Assembly (NCBI RefSeq): GCF_016587415.1
Contig: NZ_BNJI01000002.1
Location: 372,001 to 436,000, forward strand
Reading direction: 5' to 3'
DNA: 64,000 nt
Source of the DNA: Ktedonobacter sp. SOSP1-85
GTDB taxonomy: Bacteria > Chloroflexota > Ktedonobacteria > Ktedonobacterales > Ktedonobacteraceae
In this document: piece after piece, positions 55,477 through 64,000 of the stretch
Layout: the number at the start of each line of letters is the position of its first letter
How positions within the stretch are numbered: position 1 is the stretch's first letter
The notes under the pieces: generated by a model
Database searches by the model: none
Told to the model about the DNA's origin: nothing
The model's input: only the letters and a program-made list of their open reading frames with translations
Position numbers and translations under genes: made by a program

Positions 55477-57789
55477 CTACTCTTTACGCCAGTAGGTATC
55501 AATGAGTACCTCTGGCGCGGGGATATGAACCACCTTGAGAAAATCCCGGCAGGCCTGCACCATCACCTCCTTCATGGCCTGCTCAGCTTCCGCCATACAT
55601 GACTCTGGACACTCCACTACGATCTCGTCATGTACCGCTAAAATCAGGTGCGCGCCAGGTGGAAGCGATGCATGCAGGAGTGCCAGGGCGCGCTTGAGAA
55701 TGTCCGCATTCGTCCCCTGAATGGGGTGGTTTTTCGCGGAACGTTCTGCGCTGGCGCGTACCTCTCTGCTCCAGTCCACCGAAGTCGGTATCGATCCGAA
55801 TGTGCGCCGTCGCCCAGCTAGCGTCACTGCATAGCCTTGCTCTAGTGCCTGCTTCGCGGTAAGTGGGAGCCAGCGCGCAATTCCCCGGTAGGTTTCAAAG
55901 TAGGTGCGGATCAAGGATTTTGCCGTCGGGAGGTCGACGCCTGCGCGGTTCGCAAGACCGTTCGCTCCCATCCCGTACGCGAGGCCAAAGTTAATGGTCT
56001 TGGCGATTTTGCGCACCGGTACGCCTTTGTAGAGATGCTTTTTTGTGTCGGTCTCAGGCGAGAGATGAAACATCAGCTTCGCGGTCTCAGCGTGCAGGTC
56101 CTTGCCTTCGGCGAAGAGGCGGAGCATGGTCTGATCACGCGAGACTTCCGCGAGAATACGCAGCTCGATGTTACTGAGATCCGCCTTGAGGATGCGGTAC
56201 CCAGGTGATGCCACAAAGCAGCGACGCACCGGTTCTTCCTGGCCTTCTTCCTCTTCTTCGGCCGGGATTTGCTGGAGGTTGGGCTTGCTACAGATGATGC
56301 GCCCGGAGACGGCCCCAATCTGAGCGTAATCGGTACGCAATCGACCGTCGGTATCGATCATGGCAAGCAGGTTTTCCCCAAAGGAACTGGCAAACTTGTG
56401 CAACTCCTTCCATTGCAGGAGTGACGCAACTGCCGTATGCTCCTTGGTATAGGGTTCGAGCGTTTCCTCATCGGTCGCAGTGACGGGAACGCCAAGGGCT
56501 CGGAGCGCAGCTAGCAGTTGCGGCGGCGAGGCCAGATTGATGGTTCCCCTTTCTTTGGGCTGTGGCGGCTTTTTATGGGTGGCCTGCCACTGGGCAAGGC
56601 CCTTGCGTCGGAAGGGTTCCCAGCTGCTCTGTGCAGGGTTGGCGCGGTAGGCTTCGACCAGGCGTTTCTCCTCCTGGGTCAGTGCGGCCTGGTAGTCATC
56701 ACACGCACGCTGTAACGCAATGCCTAGCGTCTCTCTCAGCTCAGGCTCCAGTGCCTGCTGACGCGCCTGTTTGCGTGCGAGGATGGAACGCCAGCGCTCG
56801 ACATCAATGCAAACACCGCGCATCTCCATCGCTGCCAGCGCTGGAACGGCCTCGTTTTCGAGGTGGACGACCCTCGCTAGTTTCAGCTCCTTGATACGGG
56901 GTCGTTGGTGCTGCGCAATGGCATAGGGGATTTCAATGTCCTGCACCATGTAGACCAGTTGCTCAGCAGGGAAGGGGGCCACCCATTCCGTTGGGCGAGT
57001 GTGGAGTCCTGGGAACCATGCGCGTGCCTCTTTGGAGACTGGCAGGCGGTAGCGAGCCGCTGACTCGCGCATTCCTGCTCGGTTGAGGCCAACGCCATGG
57101 ATAAGTTGCTCGGCCAGCATGGTGTCATAGACGCGAGGAAGATGCACCTGAAAATGGGCAGCCAGAAACTTCCAATCAAATTTGAGGTTATGCCCAATCC
57201 AGGTGATGCCGTCCAGGTGAAAGAGGTAGTGAAGGACTTCGCGCCAGAGGGCCTGCTCTTCGAGAGGAAGGTTGTAGTAGGGTCTCATATCAATGACGGC
57301 AACTTTGCCAGGCCTGCCCAGGGTGATCGCAACCACACGGTCGAGGTGTTCGTGCATACCCGTCGTCTCCAGGTCGACGACGAGGCTCTGATAGGTCTGC
57401 GTCCATTCGATAATACCTGCGACATCTTGCAGGAAGAACGGGGCCGAAGTCACACGTACGAGCGCTGGGGAGACCGCGCGCTGGGTACGCAAAGCCTGGT
57501 TGCGACAGTCTTCACAGAAGGGGTCTCCCTGGTCGCTGTAGCAGGTTGCGGATCGCTGGCACTGACATATGCTGCCATTTGGCGTGGCAGGGAGATCAGT
57601 GATCGGGGGAGCCGAAAGATGTGCGATCAGTTCGGCCTTCCTCTGCGCCAGCTGCTCGCACAGTTCCGGTGTGATCATCCCTTTTCTGGGCGCCTCAATT
57701 TTGAGGCGATCTCCTGCCAATGTCACGGCAATGCCCTGGTCTTGAAGCCCTTGAAGCAATATAGCAGGAGATGGTGTCTGTGTTTTCAT
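55477..57789 (-). CDS. Family A DNA polymerase with TubC-like docking domain and 3'-5' exonuclease
   Basis: 770 residues from the ATG at 57789. Residues 8-58 look like a TubC N-terminal docking domain (LLQGLQDQGIAVTLAGDRLK then AQRKAELIAHL). A Cys-rich segment follows (CQCQRSATC, FCEDC), possibly zinc binding. The exonuclease domain has VVDLETTGM, WIGHNLKFDWKFLA and YDTMLAEQL with downstream ESAARYR. The polymerase domain has motif A LKADLSNIELRILAE, motif B RKIAKTINFGLAYGMG and motif C LAVHDEIVVE. There is no 5' nuclease domain. The form matches phage/plasmid replicative polymerases, here with prim-pol and helicase genes upstream. Confidence 0.9.
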   Translation of the reverse strand: MKTQTPSPAILLQGLQDQGIAVTLAGDRLKIEAPRKGMITPELCEQLAQRKAELIAHLSAPPITDLPATPNGSICQCQRSATCYSDQGDPFCEDCRNQALRTQRAVSPALVRVTSAPFFLQDVAGIIEWTQTYQSLVVDLETTGMHEHLDRVVAITLGRPGKVAVIDMRPYYNLPLEEQALWREVLHYLFHLDGITWIGHNLKFDWKFLAAHFQVHLPRVYDTMLAEQLIHGVGLNRAGMRESAARYRLPVSKEARAWFPGLHTRPTEWVAPFPAEQLVYMVQDIEIPYAIAQHQRPRIKELKLARVVHLENEAVPALAAMEMRGVCIDVERWRSILARKQARQQALEPELRETLGIALQRACDDYQAALTQEEKRLVEAYRANPAQSSWEPFRRKGLAQWQATHKKPPQPKERGTINLASPPQLLAALRALGVPVTATDEETLEPYTKEHTAVASLLQWKELHKFASSFGENLLAMIDTDGRLRTDYAQIGAVSGRIICSKPNLQQIPAEEEEEGQEEPVRRCFVASPGYRILKADLSNIELRILAEVSRDQTMLRLFAEGKDLHAETAKLMFHLSPETDTKKHLYKGVPVRKIAKTINFGLAYGMGANGLANRAGVDLPTAKSLIRTYFETYRGIARWLPLTAKQALEQGYAVTLAGRRRTFGSIPTSVDWSREVRASAERSAKNHPIQGTNADILKRALALLHASLPPGAHLILAVHDEIVVECPESCMAEAEQAMKEVMVQACRDFLKVVHIPAPEVLIDTYWRKE

Positions 57790-57963
57790 GGGTGTATCTC
57801 TCCGAGATCCGACTTGCGGGAAGTTCACATGAACTTCCCGCAATTTTTGTGAGGCGGTTTCTTTACAATGAGGGGTTGGCGTGGCTTGCAGAGGCGCTTT
57901 ATGGGTTTGGCTATCAGGAGCGAGACCTACTTGTGCGGGAAGTTGCGGAAGTTGTAGCCCGTG

Positions 57964-60654
57964 CTATATATATGTACTTTCTCCCTCAGAATTTTCTTTA
58001 TACGTAACGGGTAGAACTTCCGCAACTTCCCGCACGACTTTCCAAACACCGAGTTTTCGATGCGAGTCAACATGCTTCTCCAGACGAAAATTCTCCTCGC
58101 CAAAGCATGCATCAACCCACTTCTCAAGCGCCCTGCCGAGGCGTATGCTAAAGCTACGGGGCTTCTCTTTCAGGGCGATTTGCAGGGTTTCAGGGAGCGC
58201 CTCAAAGAGGGGAATATTCTCACAACTTCCCGCAACTTCCGCAGAAGATTCGTCTTCGTGAGATAGCTCATTCTCGTTCTCTGAGAGATGGGCGATCACT
58301 TCCTTAATCGTGACCCCATCTTCCCCAAGGAGTGAATGCCAGGTGCGTAGGAATAGTTCCCACTGCGCAGAAACTTCATCCGCCTCCTCATAGAGCTTCC
58401 CCAGATTGGAGAGAAAACCAGAGACACCAGCATATTCGAGAATGCCTCCGACGGTATTCACCCATCCGGTAAATGTTCCCAGAGCAGGCAAATGAGCATA
58501 CTTCGGCTTCCCGGCCGCAAACCAGGCTCTTGCGAGTGTGAGCAATGCTTTCACCAGCTTGCCCCGGTGCTCAGTAACCCAGGAAAGAAGGTCCTCATGT
58601 TTAAATCCTTTACGCATAAAGGGGCGTGATACTTTGGCGTCCAAACGAATACGGTAGCAGCGGCGAGCAAGGTCGCCGCCTAGTCTGATATTATTGCCTG
58701 TAGCGAGCCAGGTTGCCCGATGGGGGACCTTCGTCATCTTTGATTGGCCGAGAATACGGCCTTTCCATGTCGTGGAAGTGAGTACACCGTCCAGATGCTT
58801 GGATTGGAGGCGCCCCGTGATATTGTCGATGGTGATAATGGTAGAACCCTCAAGCAGGAGAGAGGTAATCGCCTTCTGCAATTCCTCCTCGCTGTCTGAC
58901 ATCGTGAGAATGGCGGCACTGGTGCCGGTTGCGATCACCGACACCACATCACTGAGTAAGCCCTTCCCGGTTCCCTGTTTGGGAGCATCAATGAGAGCAA
59001 GTGGTACGTGGCGAGCGATTGCCGGGCGCAGGATCGGAGTGAGAAGCAGACCCAGGGCATTCGCTTTGTCTGCTTCGCTCACGTACGGAAATTCCCCGAT
59101 GGTATCCCAGAGCAAGGCCAGGGCCTCCTCGCGTTCCTGTTGTGTGGGATGGAGCGAGACTGTGCAGTCTCCCATGCCAGGGACTGGTGCATAGTAAAGT
59201 TTGGTTACTTGGTCATATCCTGGTGTATCAAGGATAGATCCATCCGGGCGAATCACAGGTGTTTCCACGATGGCGGCCAACGGGGGAAAAGGGAGGAAAG
59301 GAGCCTGTGTTTGTCGAGCAAGCGCCTGTTCAGCAAGCTCCCTGGGCGGAGAGATCGGCACCTTCTCATATGCGCCTTCTTCTCCAGCAACTTTTCTTAG
59401 CCGGTAGTAGTTGGCAGTCTGGGTGAGCACCTCCTTGACTTCAGTGACGCCCATCTGGGCAATGATCGGACGTCGCATCTCGTCACGACTGACACGAACC
59501 ATGCGCGAAGACTGCATGAACAAGGAGGGATTGCGCCGTTCCTGCCGCATAATTGCGTCAATCGCCTGGTCAGTGCGCTCACGTAGTTGCGAGTTGTTGA
59601 TCAGGATCTCTGGCAGTGGCTTCGGCTCCTCTGGCTCCTCAGGGGTTGCGGTCCCCGTGACCGTCGTTCCCGATCCGTTCCCTCTTCCACCGCCTCGCTG
59701 ACCACTTGAAGCAGACTGCGCACCTTCAAGAGGGGTCCAGGGTTCACGGGCTTCTGAGCCATAGGCACTTCCCAGGCTTGCTAGTGCTTCATCGATGGTA
59801 TAGGGCTCCACGATGCCTTTGGTATTTGTCTTTGGGGTGTGCTCGACATACTGGCTCATGACCCCCTCCGCCTCGTTGGCAGTATAACCGTTGTCGCGCA
59901 GCTGGCACACGAGCCAGAAGCCAGTATCGTTGCGCCCATTCCCCTGCTCATGGATATGTTTGAGCGCACGCTCAAGAAGGGTCGAGGCTGCAATGCGCGT
60001 CGTCGATGCCGCGCTGGTCACTTCCTGCCCTCTGGCGGTGCTGGCTGAGACCGGAGGCTGAAGCAGGTTCAGAAAGGCCCTCAGTTCCTCGGGCAAACAG
60101 TCGAGAGGGTCAAGCTGAGGATCACGGAGCCAAAGGTAGGGTCCGCTCTCGCTCTCCCCGCAGAAGGCCGCATAGCCTCCATCTGCTCGGATATCCAACC
60201 CCGGCCAGCGCGCACCAAGTTCACGCTTGCTCTTACTGTTGAGAGTGGGAACAGGCCAACCGGGATGCTCAAGGTAGACATGCGCGCCGCCTGAGCCTGT
60301 TTGAACGTGTGGGCTGAGTCCCAGCCTATCGCGTGTTTCCTGCCCTGCTTCCCCATCGAAGTCGAGCACAACCAGACGGTTGATTTTGCCAGTGATGACC
60401 GCCCACAATTGCGGTGCGTATCGCCGCTCCCAATACTGGATCTCTTTGAGCGAGGCGCACCGCGTTTGATGTATTTTCCACCCCAGCCGCTTGGGCGTTC
60501 CATCAGGATAATAGGTTCCTAAGGGAAAGGGGCGCTTGCCAGCATCGAGCGGAAAGACGGACCACCCACGCTGCTCTAATGCATCACGAGCAATCTGGGA
60601 TGGGACCATCTCAGCCCAGGCCGGGGCTGAGGGACGCGATGAAGTGAGAAGCAT
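57964..60654 (-). CDS. Prim-pol primase fused to a helicase-type ATPase
   Basis: 896 residues. Residues about 18-210 form an archaeo-eukaryotic prim-pol domain with the metal motif LVVLDFDGEAG, TGSGGAHVYLEHP and GLDIRADGGYAAF. A helical linker with a Gly/Thr-rich stretch (about 305-340) leads to a P-loop ATPase (Walker A DAPKQGTGKGLL near 560, STIITIDNITG Walker B-like, WLATGNNIRLGGDLARRCYR sensor/arginine finger). This is the layout of plasmid and phage replication initiators. AGGAAGG precedes the ATG. It lies between helicase and polymerase genes on the same strand. Confidence 0.88.
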   Translation of the reverse strand: MLLTSSRPSAPAWAEMVPSQIARDALEQRGWSVFPLDAGKRPFPLGTYYPDGTPKRLGWKIHQTRCASLKEIQYWERRYAPQLWAVITGKINRLVVLDFDGEAGQETRDRLGLSPHVQTGSGGAHVYLEHPGWPVPTLNSKSKRELGARWPGLDIRADGGYAAFCGESESGPYLWLRDPQLDPLDCLPEELRAFLNLLQPPVSASTARGQEVTSAASTTRIAASTLLERALKHIHEQGNGRNDTGFWLVCQLRDNGYTANEAEGVMSQYVEHTPKTNTKGIVEPYTIDEALASLGSAYGSEAREPWTPLEGAQSASSGQRGGGRGNGSGTTVTGTATPEEPEEPKPLPEILINNSQLRERTDQAIDAIMRQERRNPSLFMQSSRMVRVSRDEMRRPIIAQMGVTEVKEVLTQTANYYRLRKVAGEEGAYEKVPISPPRELAEQALARQTQAPFLPFPPLAAIVETPVIRPDGSILDTPGYDQVTKLYYAPVPGMGDCTVSLHPTQQEREEALALLWDTIGEFPYVSEADKANALGLLLTPILRPAIARHVPLALIDAPKQGTGKGLLSDVVSVIATGTSAAILTMSDSEEELQKAITSLLLEGSTIITIDNITGRLQSKHLDGVLTSTTWKGRILGQSKMTKVPHRATWLATGNNIRLGGDLARRCYRIRLDAKVSRPFMRKGFKHEDLLSWVTEHRGKLVKALLTLARAWFAAGKPKYAHLPALGTFTGWVNTVGGILEYAGVSGFLSNLGKLYEEADEVSAQWELFLRTWHSLLGEDGVTIKEVIAHLSENENELSHEDESSAEVAGSCENIPLFEALPETLQIALKEKPRSFSIRLGRALEKWVDACFGEENFRLEKHVDSHRKLGVWKVVREVAEVLPVTYKENSEGESTYI

Positions 60655-60744
60655 TCGAGACCTTCCTTTCAGACTCGATGAGCGATTGAAGGAGCAAAAG
60701 AAGGAGAGCAGGCCATGCGGGACTACTCATATGGGGAATTTGCC

Positions 60745-62445
60745 TCATGATGTCTTTTGCCTGGATCTGGGGGCCTGTCTGGCGACGCGCTGTTTGGCTT
60801 TTGCTTGCTCACGTCTCGCCTTTTCTTGTCCGATCAGATCCGAGGCCTCGCCGCTGGTAATCTCTGGCTGAAAGTCGAGACCATAGTAGCGCAGCGTGGA
60901 GAGTTGTTTGAGAGATGCTGGGTACGAGCGCCAAGGCGCATGGCTATCGACCAGCACCCGCTTTTTCTCGTCGGTCTGCAAAAGCCGCGCTTTCATCTCG
61001 GCATGGGTCTGGGCCCATTCCAGCGGGGATTCTTTGAGCCAGAGCTGTGGCTTGAAGGTTGGTGCGAGTTTTGCCCAAACCGCATAGTACCCCTCCCTCA
61101 ACGCGGAAGGGACGAGCGCGATCCGGTGCCTGTGCTCGCCGACTTCGAGGACATACGCCCCACTTGAGAGGCGCTTCCAGTCCATGGGTGCCAGGATATT
61201 GACGAGGAGATCGCTCGTGCGCGCCAGCACTTTGGTGGTTCGTTCATTGCCCTCCTTCCCTGGCTCCGATGGAGCTGGAGCCTCAGCCGCTTCGGTGTGA
61301 AGGCGATGGCGTGCCTCAGTGATACTCTCCCCATTGCGCATGTCTACACCCAGCGCCTGCTGAAGCAGTTGCGGTTGTAGTCGATGCTTGAGGCAGTTGT
61401 CGGTGACATCGAGGATCACACAGTCGCGCTTGCCTGGAGCCAGTCGCGTCCCTCTGCCTATCGCTTGAGTATAGAGCGCACGGGACTTAGTTGGACGGGC
61501 CATGATAATACAAGAGGTTGCGGGATGGTCATACCCTTCAGTGAGCACGCTGACATTGCAGAGCACCTCAAGCTCTCCTCGTGCATACGCCTGGAGGATA
61601 TGCTTGCGCTCTTCTTGAGGCGTGTCGCCGCTGACCACAGCGGCCCGAAATCCCGCCTTCTGGAAGGCTTCGGCCAGGTGGTGGGCGTGCTCGACGGTAA
61701 CCGCAAAGCAGATGGCCTGCCGATCCTTAGCATGCGCCTGGTAGGCACGCATGATGCGTAGGTTACGCTCGGGGGTATCGACAGCCTCCTCCAGCTCTCT
61801 GGTTTTAAAGTCGCCTCCTTGTGTGTGTACACCATCCAGGGATGTTGTGGTTCGGACTGCAATGGCGCGCAGGTCGCAGAGGTAGCCTTGCTCGACCATC
61901 TCAAGGATGGTGGTGGAAAACACCGGCTCCCCAAAGATGGACTCAATGCGCTGCTTATCGAGCCGGTCAGGGGTTGCGGTCACTGCGAGCACGAACGCGT
62001 TGGAGAGGGCTGCAAGCACCGCCTTGTAGCCATCAGAGGTCGCGTGGTGGCCCTCATCGATCACAACCAGCTGGTACCTAAACTGGGAGAGGTTCTTGAG
62101 GTGCTCAGGCCTGCTGATCGTTTGGATCGAAGCCACTGTGGTGGATGCGCCCCACTCATGTCGTCCAGTTCCCACCTGCCCAACGACTGCAGTCGGGTCA
62201 GCGAGGCGAAACTTATCCGCCGCCTGTTGGAGCAGCTCCTGACGGTGAGCGATCACCAGGGTCGTGAGACCGAGCCGTCGCGCTACTTCGGTAAAGACGA
62301 CGGTTTTGCCGCACCCGGTGGGAAGCACCACCAGTGCTTTTCCACCTTCGGGCTGTTCCTGGTACGTATTCAGGACGCGTTGTACACATTCCTCCTGGTA
62401 GGGCCGAAGCGTGAGCGCCAGTGGTGGTGACGGTGCTGAAAGCAT
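60745..62445 (-). CDS. Superfamily 2 DEAD/DEAH-type helicase
   Basis: 566 residues from the ATG at 62445 (AAGGA nine bases upstream; frame open to 62511). Motif I VVLPTGCGKT near 43, Ia IAHRQELL, II VVIDEGHH, III AVTATP, then the C-terminal RecA domain with VLTEGYDHPATS and motif VI YTQAIGRGTRLAP. Similar to UvrB/RAD25-like ResIII helicases on phages and elements. First gene of the leftward replication group (helicase, prim-pol, polymerase). A hairpin with U-run stands immediately before its ribosome site. Confidence 0.9.
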   Translation of the reverse strand: MLSAPSPPLALTLRPYQEECVQRVLNTYQEQPEGGKALVVLPTGCGKTVVFTEVARRLGLTTLVIAHRQELLQQAADKFRLADPTAVVGQVGTGRHEWGASTTVASIQTISRPEHLKNLSQFRYQLVVIDEGHHATSDGYKAVLAALSNAFVLAVTATPDRLDKQRIESIFGEPVFSTTILEMVEQGYLCDLRAIAVRTTTSLDGVHTQGGDFKTRELEEAVDTPERNLRIMRAYQAHAKDRQAICFAVTVEHAHHLAEAFQKAGFRAAVVSGDTPQEERKHILQAYARGELEVLCNVSVLTEGYDHPATSCIIMARPTKSRALYTQAIGRGTRLAPGKRDCVILDVTDNCLKHRLQPQLLQQALGVDMRNGESITEARHRLHTEAAEAPAPSEPGKEGNERTTKVLARTSDLLVNILAPMDWKRLSSGAYVLEVGEHRHRIALVPSALREGYYAVWAKLAPTFKPQLWLKESPLEWAQTHAEMKARLLQTDEKKRVLVDSHAPWRSYPASLKQLSTLRYYGLDFQPEITSGEASDLIGQEKARREQAKAKQRVARQAPRSRQKTS

Positions 62446-62464
62446 AGGCAAGGGGTCCTTCCTA

Positions 62465-62496
62465 GAAAAAGCCCTCCTGCACCTATCAGGAGGGCT
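62465..62496 (-). terminator. Intrinsic terminator in the helicase leader (possible attenuator)
   Basis: On the minus strand AGCCCTCCTG (62496-62487) pairs with CAGGAGGGCT (62479-62470) followed by TTTTT (62469-62465), 20 bases ahead of the helicase ATG at 62445. No minus-strand gene lies upstream that it could serve within the window, so premature termination of the helicase transcript is plausible. Confidence 0.65.
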
Positions 62497-62629
62497 CATT
62501 ACGCTTCTCAACGTCTACTTTTGTTCTCTCGCTTTTATTGCGTTTACTTACTTGATTTGTCGCCCCTTTACGAGTTAAATATCTGTGATGGCTACATTGC
62601 TCTAGATGTAAGAGAAGAGGAAAAGTACG

Positions 62630-63847
62630 GTGAAGCAAAAATTGGCACATTGGTGGGGAAAGCGAAAAATGAGCATCGCTACGATTTTGGGAATCACAGT
62701 GTGCGTGGGGTTAGTTGCACTTTCACAATATCAAACGCCCAAGTCTCTTTGGGAATGGATGCAACTCCTTGTCGTACCTCTTGTCCTGGCAGTGGGTGGT
62801 TTCTTGCTCAATCACACGACAAGCAAAACTGAACAAGAAAACACCGAAAAACGATACGTAAATGACCAGGAAATAGCCAAAGAACGATATTTGAACGACC
62901 AGGCGATCGCGAAGGATAAACAACTGGAAGATTTACTCCAAACTTATTTAGATCGAATGTCCGATCTTTTATTAGAAAAGAATTTGCGCCAATCGGCAGC
63001 CGATGCTGAAGTCAGGAATGTTGCCAGGGTAAGAACACTGACTGCATTGAAGCAACTAGATACACCTCGAATAAATTATCTGCTTGCATTCTTACGAGAA
63101 GCCAAGCTCGTGACCAGTGAGCGAGGCGCCAGTATTGTCTCTTTACATCAAGCAGATATGAATCGTATGGATTTGAAAGGATTTGATGCCCATAATCTAG
63201 ATCTGAGCGAAGCGGATCTCAGTGAAGCGAACCTGAGCGGCGCCAATCTTGAGCAAGCCGATTTGAGCGGGGCTCGCCTCAATGAAGCGAACCTGAACAT
63301 GGCCAGACTCAGTAGATCGAGTATCAGAGGATCTCACCTCTTTAAAGCTCGCCTCAACAGGGCAATACTTGTCGGAGCCGATCTCAGCATGACTGACCTT
63401 ATAGGAGCAGATCTCTGCCGAGCGGATCTCAGCGGGGCAAGATTGCACAAAACCCACTTCGATGGAGCAGACCTCAGTAACGCTGATTTGAGATCTGCCA
63501 AGCTTGAAGGAGCCTCTTTCTGCCGAGCGAATCTCAGAGACTCTTACCTGAACAAAACCGACCTGAGCGATGCAGATCTTAGCTTCGCAGATCTCAGCAA
63601 TGCGGATCTGAGCGGAGCGTGTCTCAATGGAGCGAATCTCAGTGGAGCCAATCTGAGCGGGGCGGATCTCAGCAATGCAGACCTCAGCAATGCAGACCTG
63701 AGTGGTGCCAACCTACGTGGGGCGGATCTCAATGGTGCTATTCTCAACGGAGTAGTGCTTCTCGATACAAACATCCAGCAGGCATTGCGTGTCTCTAAGG
63801 ATCAGCTCAGTAAGGTAAGGGTGAATCATGGCCAGCCATCGCAGTAA
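62630..63847 (+). CDS. Membrane-anchored pentapeptide-repeat protein
   Basis: 405 residues from a GTG at 62630 (AGAGGA nine bases upstream). Two hydrophobic helices (about 15-32 and 40-60) are followed by a coiled-coil region (about 65-130, repeated KRYVNDQEIAKERYLNDQAI) and a long run of pentapeptide repeats (about 170-385, DLSEADLSEANLSGANLEQA), some 40 units. A large right-handed beta helix tethered to the membrane is expected. Divergent from the helicase. Function unknown; pentapeptide proteins can mimic DNA or act as scaffolds. Confidence 0.85.
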   Translation: MKQKLAHWWGKRKMSIATILGITVCVGLVALSQYQTPKSLWEWMQLLVVPLVLAVGGFLLNHTTSKTEQENTEKRYVNDQEIAKERYLNDQAIAKDKQLEDLLQTYLDRMSDLLLEKNLRQSAADAEVRNVARVRTLTALKQLDTPRINYLLAFLREAKLVTSERGASIVSLHQADMNRMDLKGFDAHNLDLSEADLSEANLSGANLEQADLSGARLNEANLNMARLSRSSIRGSHLFKARLNRAILVGADLSMTDLIGADLCRADLSGARLHKTHFDGADLSNADLRSAKLEGASFCRANLRDSYLNKTDLSDADLSFADLSNADLSGACLNGANLSGANLSGADLSNADLSNADLSGANLRGADLNGAILNGVVLLDTNIQQALRVSKDQLSKVRVNHGQPSQ

Positions 63848-64000
63848 TGCCCTGGAGGGCTAGCATATTCATTTGGAAGCTTGTCCGGTTCAGTATAGTA
63901 GCCCCGACCAGCTCCTTCCGCGATGGCTAAGCGGCTAAAGGACAACTGCAAGATCTGAAGAAACCGAAGACTGGCTCACCAGAAAAATGGGTGTGACAAA
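63848..64000. other. Window end, no gene seen
   Basis: A stretch near 63921-63945 (GATGGCTAAGCGGCTAAAGG) resembles a class II tRNA D-arm, but no anticodon or acceptor stem could be paired. Confidence 0.35.

Noticed and set aside
63921..63945. tRNA-like D-arm (GGCTAAGCGGCTAAAGG)
   Set aside because: No acceptor, anticodon or T arm could be paired around it.

Overview
The window looks like a Chloroflexota genome of the Ktedonobacterales type. The signs are GC-rich DNA, a MalT-type LuxR activator with an extra N-terminal domain, multi-PAS histidine kinases, a PT-rich linker ahead of a CBM2 module, a TubC-like docking domain on a DNA polymerase, and dense insertion sequences and palindromic repeats. 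This assignment is inference from gene style; no rRNA or other marker gene is present.

Left part (1-30.4 kb) is chromosomal accessory DNA. It holds an ABC/pentapeptide operon behind a near-ideal promoter, a LuxR activator, a secreted clan-A glycoside hydrolase with LacI-like operators in its leader, a creatininase-family protein lacking several metal ligands, an AT-rich prolyl aminopeptidase broken by one frameshift, and an MFS exporter behind an attenuator-like leader. An IS630 element (12848-14036, TA duplicated) cuts a DinB/ClbS-like TPR gene in two. Then come a TetR operon with an epimerase, a C39-like peptidase, a complete four-gene binding-protein ABC importer (25749 down to 21514), a PEP-mutase-family enzyme, a DUF4334 protein, a CYTH protein and a Nudix hydrolase.

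Right part (33.4-62.5 kb) resembles an integrated mobile element. A tyrosine integrase, a second short recombinase, a DnaQ-like nuclease and an excisionase-like HTH protein lie at the left. A family-A DNA polymerase, a prim-pol/ATPase and a superfamily 2 helicase lie at the right, all on the minus strand. Between them are cargo genes: a methyltransferase, a PAPS-reductase-like gene with one in-frame stop, small membrane proteins, an SDR, an epoxide hydrolase and lytic transglycosylase copies. Two PAS histidine kinases, one just left of the integrase and one inside the region, are clear paralogues with 5 and 7 PAS units.

The most interesting signal is a pair of compact transposon-like units, 41397-42347 and 48857-50813. 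Each has 75-82 bp inverted ends beginning TGGTAAA, a perfect 5-bp target duplication (GTAAG; AGAGG), and no transposase. The ends of the two units are homologous to each other, but the cargo differs: a 4-TM protein in one, a DHFR-like protein plus a 3-TM protein in the other. They look like non-autonomous cargo-carrying members of one family, mobilised in trans.

Other structure includes five copies of an AGCCCTTATAG/CTATAAGGGCT hairpin between 37.1 and 40.6 kb, a mariner/IS630-like MITE, three loci of a GTACGCGGCTACT repeat, and phased repeats near 44.6 kb.
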